This document shows positions 36,739 to 45,898 of a DNA stretch of 64,000 nucleotides, in pieces. The DNA lies in assembly GCF_003122205.1 (NCBI RefSeq), contig NZ_QEYE01000015.1, positions 1 through 64,000 on the forward strand, given 5' to 3'. Every line of letters starts with the position of its first letter. The first letter of the stretch is position 1. This DNA is from Maritimibacter sp. 55A14 (GTDB taxonomy: Bacteria > Pseudomonadota > Alphaproteobacteria > Rhodobacterales > Rhodobacteraceae). A model generated the notes under the pieces. The model saw nothing but the letters and a program-made list of their open reading frames with translations, searched no databases and was not told the DNA's origin. Both the position numbers and the translations under genes were made by a program.

Positions 36739-37527
36739 TCAGAGGTTGTCCACCTGCGGCATGCCCAGCACGTGGAAGCCGCCATCCACCATGACGATCT
36801 CGCCCGTCGTGCAGGCGCCGTAGTCGGAGGCCAGCCACACGGCGGTGCCGCCCACGGCCTCAAGCGTGGCATTGGCGCGCAGGGGCGCGTTGAGTTCCGT
36901 CGTGCGGAAGGTCTTGCGGGCGCCGCCGATGGCCGCCCCGGCCAGTGTGCGCATCGGCCCCGGGCTGATCGCATTGACGCGGATGCCTTCCGGGCCAAGG
37001 TCGTTCGCCAGGTAGCGCACCGCCGATTCCAGCGCCGCCTTGGCCACGCCCATCACGTTGTAATAGGGCGTCACCTTGTTGGAGCCCTGATAGGTCAGCG
37101 TCAGGATCGTCCCGCCATCCTTCATCAACGGCCGCGCCCGGCGCGACACGTCGATCAGCGAATAGCAGGAGATCGTCAGCGAATTGCGGAAATTCTCGCG
37201 CGTGGTGTTGATGAACCGGCCCGACAGTTCGTTCTTGTCAGAATAGGCGATGGCATGCACCAGGAAGTCGATGGAGCCCCATTCCTCGGCCAGCCGGGCA
37301 AAGGCGCGGTCGAGCGAGGCATCGTCCATCACGTCGGCATCCACGATCAGGTCCGAGCCCAGGCTCTGCGCCAGTGGCTCCACCCGCTTGCCGAAGGCCT
37401 CGCCCTGATAGGTGAAGGCAAGCTCCGCGCCTTCGGCCGCCAGCGCCTTGGAAATTCCCCAGGCGATCGACTTCTCGTTCGCGACGCCCATCACAAGCCC
37501 GCGCTTGCCTTTCATCAGATCTGCCAT
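36739..37527 (-). CDS. fabI: enoyl-[acyl-carrier-protein] reductase (NADH)
   Basis: 262 residues. Last step of each fatty-acid elongation cycle. The FabI variant of the SDR fold is clear: GVANEKSIAWGI nucleotide motif, Tyr-x6-Lys catalytic pair in YYNVMGVAKAALE, and ISPGPMRTLAG. ATG 37527 (MADLMKGKRG) is preferred since it starts 4 bases after the fabB stop and matches known FabI N-termini; the frame is open to 37557, which would overlap fabB by 26 bases. Third gene of fabA-fabB-fabI. Confidence 0.96.
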   Translation of the reverse strand: MADLMKGKRGLVMGVANEKSIAWGISKALAAEGAELAFTYQGEAFGKRVEPLAQSLGSDLIVDADVMDDASLDRAFARLAEEWGSIDFLVHAIAYSDKNELSGRFINTTRENFRNSLTISCYSLIDVSRRARPLMKDGGTILTLTYQGSNKVTPYYNVMGVAKAALESAVRYLANDLGPEGIRVNAISPGPMRTLAGAAIGGARKTFRTTELNAPLRANATLEAVGGTAVWLASDYGACTTGEIVMVDGGFHVLGMPQVDNL

Positions 37528-37531
37528 CTGC

Positions 37532-38755
37532 TCATCCGTGATATTTGCTGAAAACAAGCGTCGCGTTGGTGCCGCCGAATCCGAAGCTGTTGGACAGAAC
37601 CGTGTCGAGCTCCGTCTCGCGCATTTCGGTGACGATTTCCTCCGGCCGTAGTGCCGGGTCGAGTTCCGTGACGTTGGCCGAGGCGGAGATGAACCCTTCC
37701 TGCATCATCAGGATGGAATAGATCGCCTCCTGCACGCCGGTGGCGCCTAGGCTGTGGCCCGTCAGCGACTTGGTGGAGCTGATCGGCGGGACGGCGTCCT
37801 CGCCGAAGACCTCGCGAACGGCCTTCACCTCGATCACGTCGCCCGCCGGGGTCGAGGTGCCATGCGCGTTGATATAATCCACCTTGCGCTCGCCTATGGT
37901 GGAGAGCGCGAGTTTCATCGAGCGTATGCCACCCTCGCCCGATGGGGCCACCATGTCATAGCCGTCGGAGGTTGCGCCATAGCCAGTCAGCTCGGCATAG
38001 ATCCTAGCGCCGCGCGCCTTGGCGTGCTCCAGATCCTCCAGCACGACGACACCACCGCCGCCGGCGATCACGAAACCGTCGCGCGTGGCGTCGAACGGGC
38101 GCGAGGCGGTCTCCGGCGTGTCGTTGTACTTGCTCGACATCGCGCCCATCGCGTCGAAGAGGCAGGAGAGCGTCCAGTCCAGTTCCTCCCCGCCGCCGGC
38201 GAAGACGATGTCCTGCTTGCCAAGCTGGATCTGCTCCATGCCGTTGCCGATGCAATGCGCCGAGGTGGAGCAGGCCGAGGTGATGGAATAGTTCACGCCC
38301 TTGATCTGGAACGGCGTGGCCAGGCAGGCGGAATTGGTTGAGGACATGCAGCGCGTGACCATGAAGGGTCCCATCCGCTTGGGGCTGCCCTTTTCCAGAA
38401 CGGCCTTGTGCGCGGTCAGGAAATTCGAGGTCGATGGCCCGCCCGAACCCACGACGAGCCCGGTGCGTTCATTGGAGACATCGCCCGGCTCCAGCCCGCT
38501 GTCGGCGATCGCGCGTTCCATCGCGATGTAATTGTAGGCCGCGCCGGGTCCCATGAAGCGAAGCTGGCGCTTGTCGACCTGGTCCTCAAGCACGATGTCG
38601 GGCTTGCCGTGGACCTGGTTGCGGAAGCCCAGTTCCGCATATTCCGGTGCAAAGACGATCCCCGACCGGCCCTCGCGCAGGGAACGGGTGACTTCTTCCT
38701 TGGTATTCCCGATCGCGGAGACGATCCCGATACCGGTGACGACGACTCGACGCAT
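37532..38755 (-). CDS. fabB: 3-oxoacyl-[acyl-carrier-protein] synthase I
   Basis: 407 residues, a condensing enzyme with the Cys-His-His set: [21 protein letters not shown] and [10 protein letters not shown]. Placement between fabA and fabI identifies it as the FabB type, which elongates the cis-3-decenoyl product of FabA and so makes unsaturated fatty acids. The start [10 protein letters not shown] follows GGGGGAA. It lies 34 bases after fabA in a leftward operon. Confidence 0.97.
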   Translation of the reverse strand: MRRVVVTGIGIVSAIGNTKEEVTRSLREGRSGIVFAPEYAELGFRNQVHGKPDIVLEDQVDKRQLRFMGPGAAYNYIAMERAIADSGLEPGDVSNERTGLVVGSGGPSTSNFLTAHKAVLEKGSPKRMGPFMVTRCMSSTNSACLATPFQIKGVNYSITSACSTSAHCIGNGMEQIQLGKQDIVFAGGGEELDWTLSCLFDAMGAMSSKYNDTPETASRPFDATRDGFVIAGGGGVVVLEDLEHAKARGARIYAELTGYGATSDGYDMVAPSGEGGIRSMKLALSTIGERKVDYINAHGTSTPAGDVIEVKAVREVFGEDAVPPISSTKSLTGHSLGATGVQEAIYSILMMQEGFISASANVTELDPALRPEEIVTEMRETELDTVLSNSFGFGGTNATLVFSKYHG

Positions 38756-38789
38756 AGATATTCCCCCTTCGCCTGGCGCTGGCGCGTAT

Positions 38790-39296
38790 TCAGTCCGTGA
38801 ACAGGCCGACCTTCATGGCTTCGGTCGTGTAGATCTCCTCGCCATCGGCCAACATCCGGCCATTGGCGATGCCCATCTTCAGCTTGCGGTCGATGACCCG
38901 TGTGAAATCGACCAGATAGGTCACTTTCCTCGTCTCCGGTGTCACCATCTGCTTGAACTTCACTTCGCCGACGCCCAGCGCCCGGCCGCGTCCGGTCATC
39001 CCGCGCCACCCCAGGTTGAACCCCGTCAGTTGCCAGAGCGCGTCGAGCCCCAGGCAGCCCGGCATGACGGGATCACCCGGAAAATGGCAGGCGAAGAACC
39101 ACAGGTCGGGATGGATGTCGAGTTCCGCCACGACGTGACCCTTGCCGTGCAGCCCCCCGTCCGACGAGATCTCGGTGACGCGGTCCATCATCAGCATCGG
39201 CGGTTCGGGCAGTTGCGGATTGCCGGGGCCGAACAACTCGCCGCGCGCGCATTGCAGCAGACCGTCCTTGTCAAAGCTCGTCGGGTAGTCCGGCAT
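38790..39296 (-). CDS. fabA: 3-hydroxydecanoyl-[ACP] dehydratase/isomerase
   Basis: 168 residues, normal length. Introduces the double bond of unsaturated fatty acids at the C10 stage. The hot-dog fold active site is [21 protein letters not shown], containing the catalytic His and, further on, the Asp. It is the first gene of fabA-fabB-fabI and is divergent from irr across a 171-base gap, an arrangement I remember as common in Rhodobacterales. Confidence 0.97.
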   Translation of the reverse strand: MPDYPTSFDKDGLLQCARGELFGPGNPQLPEPPMLMMDRVTEISSDGGLHGKGHVVAELDIHPDLWFFACHFPGDPVMPGCLGLDALWQLTGFNLGWRGMTGRGRALGVGEVKFKQMVTPETRKVTYLVDFTRVIDRKLKMGIANGRMLADGEEIYTTEAMKVGLFTD

Positions 39297-39409
39297 CCAC
39301 AGTCTCTCCCTGGATATTCCCTCTCTGCTCCGTTCCTCCTATCATCGGGTTCGGATGGGTGGCAATAGCCACGCATGCGCGCGCCCGGCCCGCAACTGCG
39401 GGATTCCGT

Positions 39410-39440
39410 TTGAAATGATGCGCACTTGGCTCCATATTAT
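39410..39440 (+). promoter_or_regulatory. possible irr promoter
   Basis: TTGAAA (39410-39415) and TATTAT (39435-39440) are separated by 19 bases, ending 27 bases before the irr start. The spacing is long, so this is only a candidate. Confidence 0.3.
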
Positions 39441-39467
39441 AGCGCAGGATGACAAGTGGTTCGAACG

Positions 39468-39884
39468 ATGAAACCTGAGACGGCGGAGCAGGGTACAAGT
39501 TGGCTGCGCGGCGCCGGACTGCGCCCGACGCGCCAGCGTGTCGCGCTCGCGGCGCTCTTGGTGGGCGACGGACAGGACAGGCACGTCACGGCCGAGAGCC
39601 TCTATGAGGACGCGCGCTCGTCAGGGGCGGGCGTGTCGCTTGCGACGGTCTATAACACTCTGCGCGCCTTCCGCGATGCAGGGCTCATCAAAGAGATCAC
39701 GGTCGACGGGACGAAATCCTATTTCGACACCCGCACCGATGACCATCCGCATTTCTTCTGGGAAGACACCGGCGCGCTGACTGACGCACCCAAGGAAGAA
39801 TTGCGGATCGAAAGCCTGCCCACCGCCCCCGAAGGCACGACCATTTCCAAGGTCGATGTGGTGGTGCGGTTGCGCCGCGACTGA
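39468..39884 (+). CDS. irr: iron response regulator Irr (Fur family)
   Basis: 138 residues. Winged-helix part GLRPTRQRVALAALL...VSLATVYNTLRAF followed by a short dimer domain with HxH in TDDHPHFFWEDTG, the metal/haem-sensing region. It lacks the CxxC zinc cysteines of Fur and Zur, which together with the position next to fabA points to Irr, the alphaproteobacterial repressor/activator that accumulates under iron limitation and controls haem and iron genes. ATG 39468 or the GTG at 39456 may be used; neither has a strong ribosome site. Confidence 0.85.
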   Translation: MKPETAEQGTSWLRGAGLRPTRQRVALAALLVGDGQDRHVTAESLYEDARSSGAGVSLATVYNTLRAFRDAGLIKEITVDGTKSYFDTRTDDHPHFFWEDTGALTDAPKEELRIESLPTAPEGTTISKVDVVVRLRRD

Positions 39885-39976
39885 CGCGCGCGCGCCGCGG
39901 CGGCGTGATGCACGGCATTGACCCCGGACGGCATTGACGGCATCTGAGGGCATCCTCGCCCATCGGTAAGAGCCGC

Positions 39977-40711
39977 ATGTCCCGTTTCCTTGTCCTGCAA
40001 CTGCGCCCCGAGACGGCGGCCTCCGACGACGAATTCGCGGCCATCCTGCGCAAGGGCGGCCTGTTGCCGGCGCAGGTCCAACGCGTCCGGCTCGATTGCG
40101 AGAGCCTGCCGGGGGATCTGCGGCTCGACGACTACGCTGGCGTAATCGTGGGCGGCGGGCCGGGCTGCGTCAGCGACGCGCCGGAGCAGAAATCCCAGAC
40201 CGAAGCGCGCATCGAGGCCGCGGTGCTGGGCCTCATGCCCGAGATCGCCTCGCGAGATTTCCCCTATCTCGGCTGCTGCTACGGGATCGGCATCCTGGCC
40301 CATCATCTGGGTGCAGCGGTCGGCAAGGCGCGCTATTCGGAACCCGTGGGCGCAGTGGACTGCACCCTGACCGATGCCGGCATGGCCGACCCGCTGCTGA
40401 CCGGCATCGCACCGCGCTTCCGCGCCTTCGTGGGCCACAAGGAGGCGGTGCAGGAATTGCCGCCGGGCTGCGTTCACCTGGCGGCGTCCGGTCCCTGTCC
40501 GTTCCAGATGATCCGCTTCGGCAGGAACGTCTATGCCACGCAGTTTCATCCCGAGGCCGACAGCGACGGGTTCGAGACCCGCATTCGCATCTACCGCAAC
40601 AAGGGCTATTTCCCGCCCCAGGACGCCGAGCGGCTGATCGACATGTGCCGGGCCGAGGACGTTCACATGCCCGAACGCATCCTGCGCAACTTCGTCGTCC
40701 GTTATGGCTGA
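39977..40711 (+). CDS. class I glutamine amidotransferase-like protein
   Basis: 244 residues. The GATase domain is stand-alone: nucleophile Cys in YLGCCYGIGILAHHLG, and catalytic His-Glu in ATQFHPEADSDG. Similar proteins are annotated as GMP-synthase-like amidotransferases or gamma-glutamyl peptidases acting on glutamyl conjugates. No synthetase partner is next to it. It is downstream of irr by 92 bases and converges on the GT2-like gene. Confidence 0.85.
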   Translation: MSRFLVLQLRPETAASDDEFAAILRKGGLLPAQVQRVRLDCESLPGDLRLDDYAGVIVGGGPGCVSDAPEQKSQTEARIEAAVLGLMPEIASRDFPYLGCCYGIGILAHHLGAAVGKARYSEPVGAVDCTLTDAGMADPLLTGIAPRFRAFVGHKEAVQELPPGCVHLAASGPCPFQMIRFGRNVYATQFHPEADSDGFETRIRIYRNKGYFPPQDAERLIDMCRAEDVHMPERILRNFVVRYG

Positions 40712-40733
40712 CCGCCGGGCCGGTGTGCCCTTC

Positions 40734-41597
40734 TCAGAACCATTGTCCCGGCTCCATCAGCCCCAGATCCATAAGTTGCTGGGAGTGCCATTCGAAACGC
40801 CCGGAATTGTACCAGGCAAAGCTGGGTATCTCGAAGGTCGAGCCGGCGTTGGTCTTCAGCGCCTTGGCGGTGCGGAAGGAACAGACCGCGGCGGTCAGGT
40901 TGTTGTGCCAGGGGCAGGCATAGGTGTTGTATTCGGGATCGCTGAACGTGTGGTCGTCGAGCAGTTCAAGCCCCTCTTTGGCCACGAAGAGGCCGATCCG
41001 GTCGATCCGGCGGCGCGGCGGCGGGATATGTTCCTCGAAGCGCCAGCGCAACCCGCCGAAGAAATCGAGCTGCCGCTCCTTCGGGTGGCCGTTCTCGTCG
41101 GGACGGGCAAGTGCGTAATACCCGGCCAGATCCAGATGCGCGTCGTCGCGCGACACGGCGTCGGGATGCCGGCTCAGATCCGAGGCATAGAGGTCGATGA
41201 CATAGGTCAGGACCGAGGCGCGCCGTTCCTCGGCGACGAAACCCAGCATTTCGCCGATGGTACGGCTCTCGCAGAACGGGAAGAACAGGTATTCCGCGTT
41301 GTAGCAGTAATAGATCCAGTGGCCCGGAAAGGCTGCAATCAGCCGGTTGACCGCGCGCGGCGTCATGCCGTCGGCCAGCGTGTCGAAGGGGATGCGGTCG
41401 ATCCACTCGCGCAAGTCGGGGTCGATCTCGACGTGGTCGGGGGCCAGCACCAGCGGGGTCCGGAAACCCAGGCCCATATGGTGGCGTATTGTGCTGTCCA
41501 CTTCCGCCCGGTCTTCGACCAGGATGACCGCGACGGGCCCGGCGCCGCGCGCCCGCGCGCCGCGCGCCAGATAATCGTCGAGATCGGCATAGGTCAT
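40734..41597 (-). CDS. glycosyltransferase family 2-like protein, function unknown
   Basis: 287 residues with ATG 41597 (MTYADLDDYL); a TTG at 41663 would add 22 basic residues. The N-terminal part (VAVILVEDRAEVDSTIRHHM, then TPLVLAP) has the rhythm of a GT-A nucleotide-sugar fold, and I remember such proteins being labelled GT2-like in Rhodobacteraceae, but no clear DxD is visible. Distinctive conserved-looking strings are GHWIYYCYNAEYLFFPFCES, LDFFGGLRWRFEEHIP and CPWHNNLTAAVCSFRTAKAL. It is divergent from miaB. The real reaction is unknown. Confidence 0.7.
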   Translation of the reverse strand: MTYADLDDYLARGARARGAGPVAVILVEDRAEVDSTIRHHMGLGFRTPLVLAPDHVEIDPDLREWIDRIPFDTLADGMTPRAVNRLIAAFPGHWIYYCYNAEYLFFPFCESRTIGEMLGFVAEERRASVLTYVIDLYASDLSRHPDAVSRDDAHLDLAGYYALARPDENGHPKERQLDFFGGLRWRFEEHIPPPRRRIDRIGLFVAKEGLELLDDHTFSDPEYNTYACPWHNNLTAAVCSFRTAKALKTNAGSTFEIPSFAWYNSGRFEWHSQQLMDLGLMEPGQWF

Positions 41598-41758
41598 GGG
41601 CAGTGGATATCCGGAAACCTCAAAGCGTCGCTTAACCTCTACCCGCTTGGCCGGGTTTTTCAAGCAGCCCGGTCCGCGCCCGCGCCGGGGATCGGCGATT
41701 GCGGCGAAGGCGGCGATTGTGTAGACGCCGGACGAGCGCGCTCGGAAAGGCGAAGGAC

Positions 41759-43081
41759 ATGTCCGACCCGAAGAAACTCTTCATCAAGACTTACGGCTGT
41801 CAGATGAACGTCTACGACAGCGAACGCATGGCCGAGGCGCTGGGTCCGTCGGGCTACGTCACCACCGACGCGCCGGAAGACGCCGACATGATCCTGCTCA
41901 ACACCTGCCATATCCGCGAGAAGGCGGCCGAGAAGGTCTATTCCGAACTGGGCCGGCTGAAGCGGCTGAAGGACGCCAACCCGGCGCTGAAGATCGGTGT
42001 GGCGGGCTGTGTCGCGCAGGCCGAGGGCGAGGAGATCATGCGCCGCCAGCCGTTGGTCGATCTGGTCGTGGGTCCGCAGAGTTATCACCGCTTGCCCGCA
42101 CTGGAGGCCCGCACGCGCGAAGGCAGCAAGGCGCTTGATACGGAGTTCCCGCAGGAGGACAAGTTCGATCACCTCCCCGCGCGGCCCGCCCCGGCGCGCG
42201 GCCCCACCGCCTTCCTGACGGTGCAGGAAGGCTGCGACAAGTTCTGCGCTTTCTGCGTGGTGCCCTATACCCGCGGCGCGGAGGTCAGCCGCCCGGCGGC
42301 GCGGCTGATGGCCGAAGCCCGCGATCTGGTGGCGCGCGGCGTGCGCGAAATCACGCTGCTGGGCCAGAACGTCAACGCCTATCACGGCGAGGGGCCGGAC
42401 GGCGCGGACTGGTCGCTGGCCCGGCTCATCCGCGAGATGGCCGACATTGACGGGCTGGCGCGCATCCGCTTCACCACCTCGCATCCCAACGACATGGATG
42501 ACGACCTGATCGCCGCGCATGGCGATTGCGACAAGCTGATGCCCTATCTGCACCTTCCGGTGCAGTCCGGCTCGGACCGGATCCTGAAGGCGATGAACCG
42601 CAAGCATACCGCCGAGAGCTATGTCCGGCTGGTCGAGCGCATCCGCGCGGCGCGTCCCGACCTGCTGCTTTCCGGGGATTTCATCGTCGGCTTTCCCGGC
42701 GAGACCGAGGCCGATTTCCGCGACACGCTGGCGCTTGTGGAGGCGGTGGGTTACGGCCAGGCCTATTCCTTCAAGTATTCCGCCCGCCCCGGAACCCCTG
42801 CGGCGGAACGCGCCGAGTTGCCCGAGGACGAGAAATCCGACCGGCTGGCGCGGCTCCAGGCGCTGCTGAACCGGCAGGCCCGCGCGGCGCAGGACGCGAT
42901 GGTCGGGCGCGAGTTGCGGGTGCTCTTCGAAAAGCCGGGCCGCCTTGAAGGACAACTCGTCGGCAAGTCGGAATACCTGCACGCGGTGCATGTGCCCGGC
43001 GGCGAGGTCCGAATCGGGGATATCGCCCGCGTCCGGATCGTCAACTCAGAGGCGCATTCTCTCTCTGGTGCTCTCGTTTAG
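41759..43081 (+). CDS. miaB: tRNA-2-methylthio-N6-dimethylallyladenosine synthase
   Basis: 440 residues. Radical-SAM methylthiotransferase acting on i6A37 of tRNAs. The N-terminal UPF0004 domain supplies three cysteines ([20 protein letters not shown]) for the auxiliary 4Fe-4S cluster; the radical SAM CxxxCxxC is CDKFCAFC; and a C-terminal TRAM domain (about 375-438) binds RNA. The start [13 protein letters not shown] has GAAGG upstream. It is followed by a 220-base, relatively AT-rich gap with no gene. Confidence 0.97.
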   Translation: MSDPKKLFIKTYGCQMNVYDSERMAEALGPSGYVTTDAPEDADMILLNTCHIREKAAEKVYSELGRLKRLKDANPALKIGVAGCVAQAEGEEIMRRQPLVDLVVGPQSYHRLPALEARTREGSKALDTEFPQEDKFDHLPARPAPARGPTAFLTVQEGCDKFCAFCVVPYTRGAEVSRPAARLMAEARDLVARGVREITLLGQNVNAYHGEGPDGADWSLARLIREMADIDGLARIRFTTSHPNDMDDDLIAAHGDCDKLMPYLHLPVQSGSDRILKAMNRKHTAESYVRLVERIRAARPDLLLSGDFIVGFPGETEADFRDTLALVEAVGYGQAYSFKYSARPGTPAAERAELPEDEKSDRLARLQALLNRQARAAQDAMVGRELRVLFEKPGRLEGQLVGKSEYLHAVHVPGGEVRIGDIARVRIVNSEAHSLSGALV

Positions 43082-43301
43082 GTTCCGGCACCCTTCTGCC
43101 CCTAAATCCCATTGGAACGACTCCGGCAACAGTGATGCGCCGGACCGTGTTATGTTTCTGAAATAGGGGAAGAAAATCGAATAACACCCTTCACGGACGT
43201 TCGAAATATGTCCAAAATCGGGCGGGTTTGGGAATTTTTTGTGCCCGCGGCCGGTGTCCATTTTCCGTCCGCGGAATGGGTAAGCCGAGGGGGTATCAAC
43301 C

Positions 43302-43877
43302 ATGCTTGGAGCAGCCTTCAGGATGGGCGGCGTCTGGGTGCCGGCCGCAGTCGCGGCGTCGCTGGCGCTGCTGCTGAATGCCGGCGCGGTCGACGCGGGG
43401 GAGCGGCGCGTCGTATCGGGCGAACGCTACACGCCCGGTATCTGGGTCGATCCGGACGGATGCGAACACTGGGTCATGGATGACGGGGTGGAAGGCTTCA
43501 TGACCCCGCATGTGACCCGCGACGGCATTCCGGTCTGCAAGCGCGGCACGCCCTGCGGCACGCTGGAGACGGATCAACTCTTCGCCACCGACCGGCACAG
43601 TATCAACGCTGCCGGGCGGGAGCGGCTGAAGCGTTTCTTCCGCAGCGTCGGGGCAACCTCCTACATCATCGAGGGCCATACCGACAGCCGCGCCAGCGAC
43701 GCCTACAATTTGGCCCTGTCGGACCGGCGCGCCCGCGCCGTGGCCGTGGTGGCGCAGAGCACCGGCGCCCGCATTGCGGCAGTCCGCGCTTATGGCGAGC
43801 GTAACCCGCGCGCCACCAACCGCACCGCGGCCGGCATGCAGCAGAACCGCCGTGTCGAGATCTACTGCATCCGCTGA
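43302..43877 (+). CDS. OmpA-family outer-membrane/periplasmic protein with N-terminal GIWVDP module
   Basis: 191 residues. A signal peptide occupies about 1-32. Residues 46-79 (GIWVDPDGC...IPVC) form a module with two cysteines 25 residues apart, repeated in the next gene. The OmpA-like peptidoglycan-binding domain covers about 90-190: LFATDRHSINAAGRERL, IIEGHTDSRASDAYN LALS-type segment, then AYGERNP and RRVEIYC. It should anchor to the cell wall in the periplasm. GAGGGGG precedes the start. The upstream gap 43082-43301 is AT-richer than its surroundings. Confidence 0.88.
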   Translation: MLGAAFRMGGVWVPAAVAASLALLLNAGAVDAGERRVVSGERYTPGIWVDPDGCEHWVMDDGVEGFMTPHVTRDGIPVCKRGTPCGTLETDQLFATDRHSINAAGRERLKRFFRSVGATSYIIEGHTDSRASDAYNLALSDRRARAVAVVAQSTGARIAAVRAYGERNPRATNRTAAGMQQNRRVEIYCIR

Positions 43878-43892
43878 AGGAGGGGAGTGCCC

Positions 43893-44192
43893 ATGAAACC
43901 CATTGCGATTCTGCCCCTGCTGGCCGCCGCCCTTGCGCTGTCGGCCTGTGACATACCGAAGAAGAACAAGACCGTGGACCGATTCTACGACCACGGACAT
44001 CTGAGCCAGCTCAAGGCGGGCATCTGGGTGGACCCGCGCGGTTGCGACCATTGGATCATCGACGATGGCGTCGAAGGGTACCTGTCGGCGCGGCTCGACC
44101 ACCGCGGCAAGCCGGTCTGCTCGGGCAGCGCGCCGCCGGAAATGGCCGTGGGCCCGTTCAAGGACGGCAGCGGCTTCCCGGATCCGATCTGA
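43893..44192 (+). CDS. small lipoprotein sharing the GIWVDP module
   Basis: 99 residues. Signal peptide with lipobox LSAC (C19 lipidated), so probably carried to the outer membrane by Lol. Residues 43-76 repeat the module of the preceding OmpA-like protein with 20 identities in 34 positions and the same cysteine spacing (C51, C76). The rest is a short tail. AAGGAGGGG precedes the start, 15 bases after the OmpA-like stop, so both are one operon. Function unknown; a paired envelope structure is likely. Confidence 0.85.
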   Translation: MKPIAILPLLAAALALSACDIPKKNKTVDRFYDHGHLSQLKAGIWVDPRGCDHWIIDDGVEGYLSARLDHRGKPVCSGSAPPEMAVGPFKDGSGFPDPI

Positions 44193-44344
44193 TAATTGCC
44201 GTAATTCCGTGCAGGTTCCGGCGGCTTCGTGCCGCCGGGCGCTCAATCTTCGTGTCGGTCGCGTGACAATCGCCGAACGGCCCTTGATTGCGGCGCGGAG
44301 AGTTGGCACCCTCAAGATATGGAAACCCCGGAACGGAATCGTTT

Positions 44345-45364
44345 TTGACGACCAGCGCGCTGACCCCCCCGCAGATACCCCAGGATGCCCCTGAAACGGC
44401 GCTGGAGTTTCCCGACAACCGTTTGCTGATCGACCTCTGCGGAGAGTTCGACCGCAACCTCGCCCAGATCGAGGACAAGCTCAGTGTGCAGATCATGCGC
44501 CGCGGCAACCATCTGTCGGTGCTGGGCGACGAGGACGACCGCAACCAAACCGCCGACGTGCTGGGCGCGCTCTATGAGCGGCTGGAACAGGGCCGCACGC
44601 TGGAGCCCGCCGATATCGACGCAGCCATCCGCTTCGGCAACTCGGCGCAGGACACCGGAACGCGCCGTGGCGATCAGTTGGAGATGTTCCAGGGCGGGCG
44701 GATCGAGATCAAGACCCGCAAGAAGCTGGTGGAGCCACGCACCGAGACCCAGAAGGCCTATGTCCATGGGCTCTTCTCGCATGAGTTGTGCTTTGGGATT
44801 GGCCCGGCGGGCACCGGCAAGACCTACCTGGCCGTCGCCGTCGCCGTGTCGATGTTCATCGACGGACACGTGGACCGGATCATCCTCTCTCGCCCCGCGG
44901 TGGAGGCGGGCGAACGGCTGGGCTTCCTGCCCGGCGACATGAAGGAGAAGGTCGATCCCTTCATGCAGCCGCTCTATGACGCGCTGCACGATTTCCTGCC
45001 CGGCAAGCAGCTTGCCCGGCTGATGGAGGAGAAGCGGATCGAGATCGCACCGCTCGCCTTCATGCGCGGGCGCACGCTCTCCAATGCCTTCGTCGTGCTG
45101 GACGAGGCGCAGAACGCCTCGGCCATGCAGATGAAGATGTTCCTCACCCGGCTGGGCGAGGGGTCGCGCATGGCGATCACCGGCGACCGCAGCCAGATCG
45201 ACCTGCCGCGCGGCCAGATGTCGGGCCTGGTGGAGGCCGAGCGCATCCTGCGCGACGTGAAGGACATCTCCTTCACCTATTTCACCGCACGCGACGTGGT
45301 GCGTCACCCGATGGTGGCCCGGATCATCGAGGCTTATGACGCCGACAGCGGCGAGGATGCCTGA
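44345..45364 (+). CDS. phoH: PhoH-like ATPase (YbeZ family)
   Basis: 339 residues from a TTG start. An N-terminal region with a KH-like fold is followed by an ATPase domain with Walker A GIGPAGTGKTYLAVA and Walker B FVVLDEAQNAS; AITGDRSQIDLP is also diagnostic. It partners YbeY in RNA processing and ribosome quality control. TTG 44345 (LTTSALTPPQ) is chosen since GGAACGGAA precedes it and upstream residues look like leader; another start cannot be excluded. It overlaps ybeY by 8 bases in the phoH-ybeY-corC-lnt operon. Confidence 0.93.
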   Translation: MTTSALTPPQIPQDAPETALEFPDNRLLIDLCGEFDRNLAQIEDKLSVQIMRRGNHLSVLGDEDDRNQTADVLGALYERLEQGRTLEPADIDAAIRFGNSAQDTGTRRGDQLEMFQGGRIEIKTRKKLVEPRTETQKAYVHGLFSHELCFGIGPAGTGKTYLAVAVAVSMFIDGHVDRIILSRPAVEAGERLGFLPGDMKEKVDPFMQPLYDALHDFLPGKQLARLMEEKRIEIAPLAFMRGRTLSNAFVVLDEAQNASAMQMKMFLTRLGEGSRMAITGDRSQIDLPRGQMSGLVEAERILRDVKDISFTYFTARDVVRHPMVARIIEAYDADSGEDA

Positions 45365-45860
45365 CCTGGTCGAAACCGTGTCGGAGGACGCGCGCTGGGA
45401 CGCCGCCGGTATCGAGGCCCTGGCGGCGCGCGCCTGTGGTGCGGTGCTGGAAGAGCTGCGTCTCGACCCGTTGGCGTTCGAGATCGGGTTCCTGGCCTGC
45501 GACGACGCGCGCATCGCCACGCTGAACGCCGATTTCCGCGGCAAGCCGGCCCCGACCAACGTGCTCTCCTGGCCGGCCGAGGATCTTGCCTCCGAAATCG
45601 AGGGGGACGATCCGCACCGCCCCGACACCTCGCCGGGGGGGCCGCCCGCGCATCTGGGCGACATCGCGATCGCCTGGGAAACCTGCGCCGCCGAGGCCGC
45701 CGATCAGGGCAAGCCTTTCGAGGCGCATTGCCTGCATCTTCTGGTGCATGGCTGCCTGCACCTGTTGGGCTACGATCACATTTCCGATAAAGATGCGGCC
45801 CTTATGGAGGGTCTGGAGCGGCGTATACTTGCAAAAATGGGCCTTCCCGACCCATATTGA
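45357..45860 (+). CDS. ybeY: endoribonuclease YbeY
   Basis: 167 residues. Zinc-dependent RNase of 16S rRNA 3'-end maturation and 70S quality control. The metal-binding motif is H-x3-H-x5-H in HLLVHGCLHLLGYDH; NVLSWPAED and HLGDIAIAWE are also conserved. It starts inside the phoH stop region (ATGCCTGA) and is followed by corC after 38 bases, matching the classical order. Confidence 0.97.
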   Translation: MPDLVETVSEDARWDAAGIEALAARACGAVLEELRLDPLAFEIGFLACDDARIATLNADFRGKPAPTNVLSWPAEDLASEIEGDDPHRPDTSPGGPPAHLGDIAIAWETCAAEAADQGKPFEAHCLHLLVHGCLHLLGYDHISDKDAALMEGLERRILAKMGLPDPY

Positions 45861-45898
45861 ACGGGTCCGCATGGACGGATGTTGGTTTGGAAAGAGAA

